From an uncultured Oscillospiraceae bacterium (lineage in GTDB: Bacteria; Bacillota; Clostridia; Oscillospirales; Oscillospiraceae), in contig CAKSXP010000082.1 in assembly GCA_934515035.1 (NCBI GenBank), positions 1-7,779 of the forward strand: DNA of 7,779 bases. Direction: 5' to 3'. The position numbers and the translations under genes are program-made. The notes under the pieces are model-generated. The model was not told the origin of the DNA, did not search any database, and worked only from the letters and a program-made list of their open reading frames with translations. Positions 6,759 to 7,779 of this stretch are shown one piece after another (within the stretch, counting starts at the first letter, position 1; the number at the start of each line of letters is the position of its first letter).

Positions 6759-6788
6759 ATTATACAGCCTCGGCCGGTCAATTGTCAA
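6759..6788 (-). promoter_or_regulatory. Consensus promoter of the VOC-crotonase operon
   Basis: Minus strand -35 TTGACA (6788-6783), 18-bp spacer, -10 TATAAT (6764-6759). Both hexamers match the housekeeping sigma consensus exactly, so strong basal transcription is expected, starting near 6752 with a leader of about 30 nt. A direct repeat TTGAC-AA-TTGAC begins at the -35, and a short inverted repeat TTGTC/GACAA overlaps it. Either could be an operator, but both are too short to be sure. Confidence 0.85.
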
Positions 6789-6836
6789 TAAATCCGACAA
6801 AGCACAAAAACAAATGTGCGGTGCAAAAAACACAAA

Positions 6837-6878
6837 ATAGGGGACATTTTGAGCGTTTAACCTCAAAATGCCCCCTAT
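6837..6878 (-). terminator. Intrinsic terminator after the recombinase/SpoVT frame
   Basis: A 17-bp stem (6837-6853 with 6862-6878) and an 8-nt loop. The one non-Watson-Crick position is a G-U pair in the minus-strand RNA but an A-C mismatch in the plus-strand RNA, so it fits the minus strand better. A T-rich run (TTTTGTGTTTTTT) follows on the minus strand. It starts about 40 nt after the stop codon at 6919. Confidence 0.88.
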
Positions 6879-6918
6879 CCTGCGGCAAATGAACCATGCG
6901 TTGCAAAATTCTCAAAAG

Positions 6919-7368
6919 TCAGGATTCCATCTGTCTTCCAAGAAAGCCCGCCGCTGCCTGCGCCAGCTTCATCTCGACGCTTCCGGCGGCCTCGCCCGAT
7001 TCGGAAAGGAACATGACGCAGCCCATCAGGTCGCCCTCTGAGAGTATGGGAACGGCCACGGACACGGCATAGCGCTCGTCCCCGCTGACGGCGTGGACGG
7101 GGCTGCTGCCGTCGGAATGGCTGAATGTGCCGCGTTTTTCCATTATGCGCTCGAGCTCGGGCGTGACGGAGCGGTCGATGAGATTGCGCTTTCCGCTGCC
7201 GGCCGCCGCAATAACTCCGTCGCGGTCGCAGATAGCAGCGGTGCGTTCCGCTGCCCGGAACAGCGATTCGCACATCTGGTCGGCGAACTCGCTCAGCTCG
7301 CCCATGGGCGAATACTTTTTAAATATGACCTCCCCGTCCTTCTCGGTGTAAATCTCCAACGGGTCGCC
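6919..7368 (-). pseudogene. spoVT: 3' part of spoVT, separated from its start
   Basis: It encodes the end of the AbrB-type domain (from GDPLEI) and the whole GAF-like C-terminal domain of SpoVT, 149 residues against 148 in the matching part of the B. subtilis protein. SpoVT is a forespore transcription factor acting late in sporulation. Without the first ~30 residues the swapped-hairpin DNA-binding fold cannot form, so this copy should be inactive as it stands. It could be restored if the interrupting DNA excises precisely. The reading frame carries no stop or frameshift, which suggests it is still under selection or was interrupted recently. Confidence 0.7.
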
Positions 7369-7779
7369 GTTGCTGATGACATTGACACGGAAAACCTTGT
7401 CCTCGCGGCCTTTTGAGGACTGGATCAGCACATTTTCGATATTTTCCGTGCCTTGCTTAAAATTTGCGGCATCCTCCGTTTCCGCGGGGAGGGTCCCGCA
7501 GCGCAGCAGCGTGTCGATGTCGGCTTTGAGCTTAATTTCCAGATGATCCTCAAAGACGAGAATCTTGTCGATCAGCAGCTCCAGGTCATTCCGCTCCAGC
7601 TTGTCCTTTTCCAGAATGTCATGGAACACGTCGATGGCGGTTTTGGCCACACGATTGACCTGAATGATGGTGTTGCGCTTGTCGGACAGCAGGTCGATCT
7701 GGTGGTTGATGCCGTCGATCTTTTTTTGCAGGTCGACTTCCATCTCGTCATACAGTGCCTCGATGGAGGCTTCCTGCTC
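6919..7779 (-). CDS. In-frame fusion: serine recombinase C-terminus joined to SpoVT C-terminal region (partial, enters from the right edge)
   Basis: The frame is open from base 7779 to the TGA at 6919 (286 visible residues). Visible residues 1-137 look like the tail of a large serine recombinase: a coiled-coil-like Leu/Lys/Asp-rich stretch, then LERNDLELLIDKILVFEDHL and LKADIDTLLR, as in recombinases of Clostridia integrative elements. From GDPLEIY (visible residue 138) to the end the sequence matches Bacillus subtilis SpoVT residues 31-178, including DGEVIFKKYSP, ICDRD and the terminal AAGFLGRQME. The AbrB-type N-terminal ~30 residues of SpoVT are missing. The ATG at 7743 lies inside the recombinase region and is not a likely start. 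The fusion suggests an element integrated in spoVT, the recombinase borrowing its C-terminus and stop codon from the host gene. The recombinase assignment rests on remembered family patterns and is less sure than the SpoVT part. Confidence 0.75.
   Translation of the reverse strand, partial: EQEASIEALYDEMEVDLQKKIDGINHQIDLLSDKRNTIIQVNRVAKTAIDVFHDILEKDKLERNDLELLIDKILVFEDHLEIKLKADIDTLLRCGTLPAETEDAANFKQGTENIENVLIQSSKGREDKVFRVNVISNGDPLEIYTEKDGEVIFKKYSPMGELSEFADQMCESLFRAAERTAAICDRDGVIAAAGSGKRNLIDRSVTPELERIMEKRGTFSHSDGSSPVHAVSGDERYAVSVAVPILSEGDLMGCVMFLSESGEAAGSVEMKLAQAAAGFLGRQMES
7357..7375. other. Probable attachment-site junction (attL/attR) inside spoVT
   Basis: SpoVT similarity begins at the codons for GDPLEI (minus strand from 7368). 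The residues before it (RVNVISN) do not match the SpoVT IRRTLRIRE segment. Crossover therefore lies near the GGCGACCC codons. The exact core cannot be fixed without the opposite end. Confidence 0.5.
7369..7779 (-). mobile_element. End of a probable integrated element carrying a serine recombinase
   Basis: DNA to the right of the SpoVT homology encodes the recombinase tail and continues beyond the window. Serine-recombinase elements commonly carry the recombinase gene at one end beside the attachment site, as here. The other end and the cargo are not visible. Confidence 0.55.

Noticed and set aside
6722..6781. An N-terminal extension of the VOC protein from ATG 6781
   Set aside because: It overlaps the -10 element and upstream promoter. 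ATG 6721 has AAGGAGG and fits the family's usual N-terminus.
7700..7743. ATG 7743 as the start of a free-standing protein
   Set aside because: The frame is open upstream to the window edge, and the residues there continue the recombinase-like coiled region. No ribosome binding site precedes it.
1..7779. CRISPR array, tRNA, rRNA, phage structural or defence genes
   Set aside because: No spaced direct repeats, no cloverleaf or rRNA-like sequence, and no frames resembling such proteins were seen.

Overview
The window looks like a spore-forming, Gram-positive anaerobe of the Clostridia, most likely an Oscillospiraceae-type gut bacterium. The reasons are a SpoVT-type sporulation regulator, a large Clostridia-style family 5 solute-binding lipoprotein, strong GGAGG ribosome binding sites and moderately high G+C. 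The taxonomic placement is inference. Every gene I support is on the minus strand, so the layout is described from high to low coordinates.

(1) 7779-6919: an open frame that enters from outside the window. Its first ~137 visible residues resemble the C-terminal tail of a serine site-specific recombinase. It then runs in frame into the last ~149 residues of SpoVT. The SpoVT DNA-binding N-terminus is absent. This looks like the end of an integrated element lying inside spoVT, with the attachment junction near 7357-7375, and it is the most interesting feature here. A strong terminator (6837-6878) follows.

(2) 6788-5102: a consensus promoter (TTGACA-18-TATAAT) drives a small VOC protein of the methylmalonyl-CoA epimerase type and then a 362-residue crotonase-fold protein. 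The latter keeps all four catalytic residues of 6-oxocamphor hydrolase-type beta-diketone hydrolases. The unit ends at a perfect 19-bp-stem terminator. The pair plausibly acts on one oxo- or acyl-substrate by C-C bond hydrolysis.

(3) 4929-2543: a good promoter (TTGAGT-17-TATAGT) drives an M3-family zinc oligoendopeptidase and, 3 nt after its stop codon, a four-helix membrane protein of unknown function. An A/T-rich hairpin then serves as a probable terminator.

(4) 2552-1: a TATAAT promoter overlaps that terminator. A ~165-nt leader with four hairpins precedes a large lipoprotein substrate-binding protein of a family 5 (oligopeptide-type) ABC transporter, which runs off the left edge probably only a few residues before its end. 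The adjacent intracellular oligopeptidase and peptide-type binding protein suggest peptide uptake and breakdown. The binding protein and the VOC/crotonase pair use a narrow, C-ending codon set that suggests high expression. No tRNA, rRNA, CRISPR array or insertion sequence was seen.
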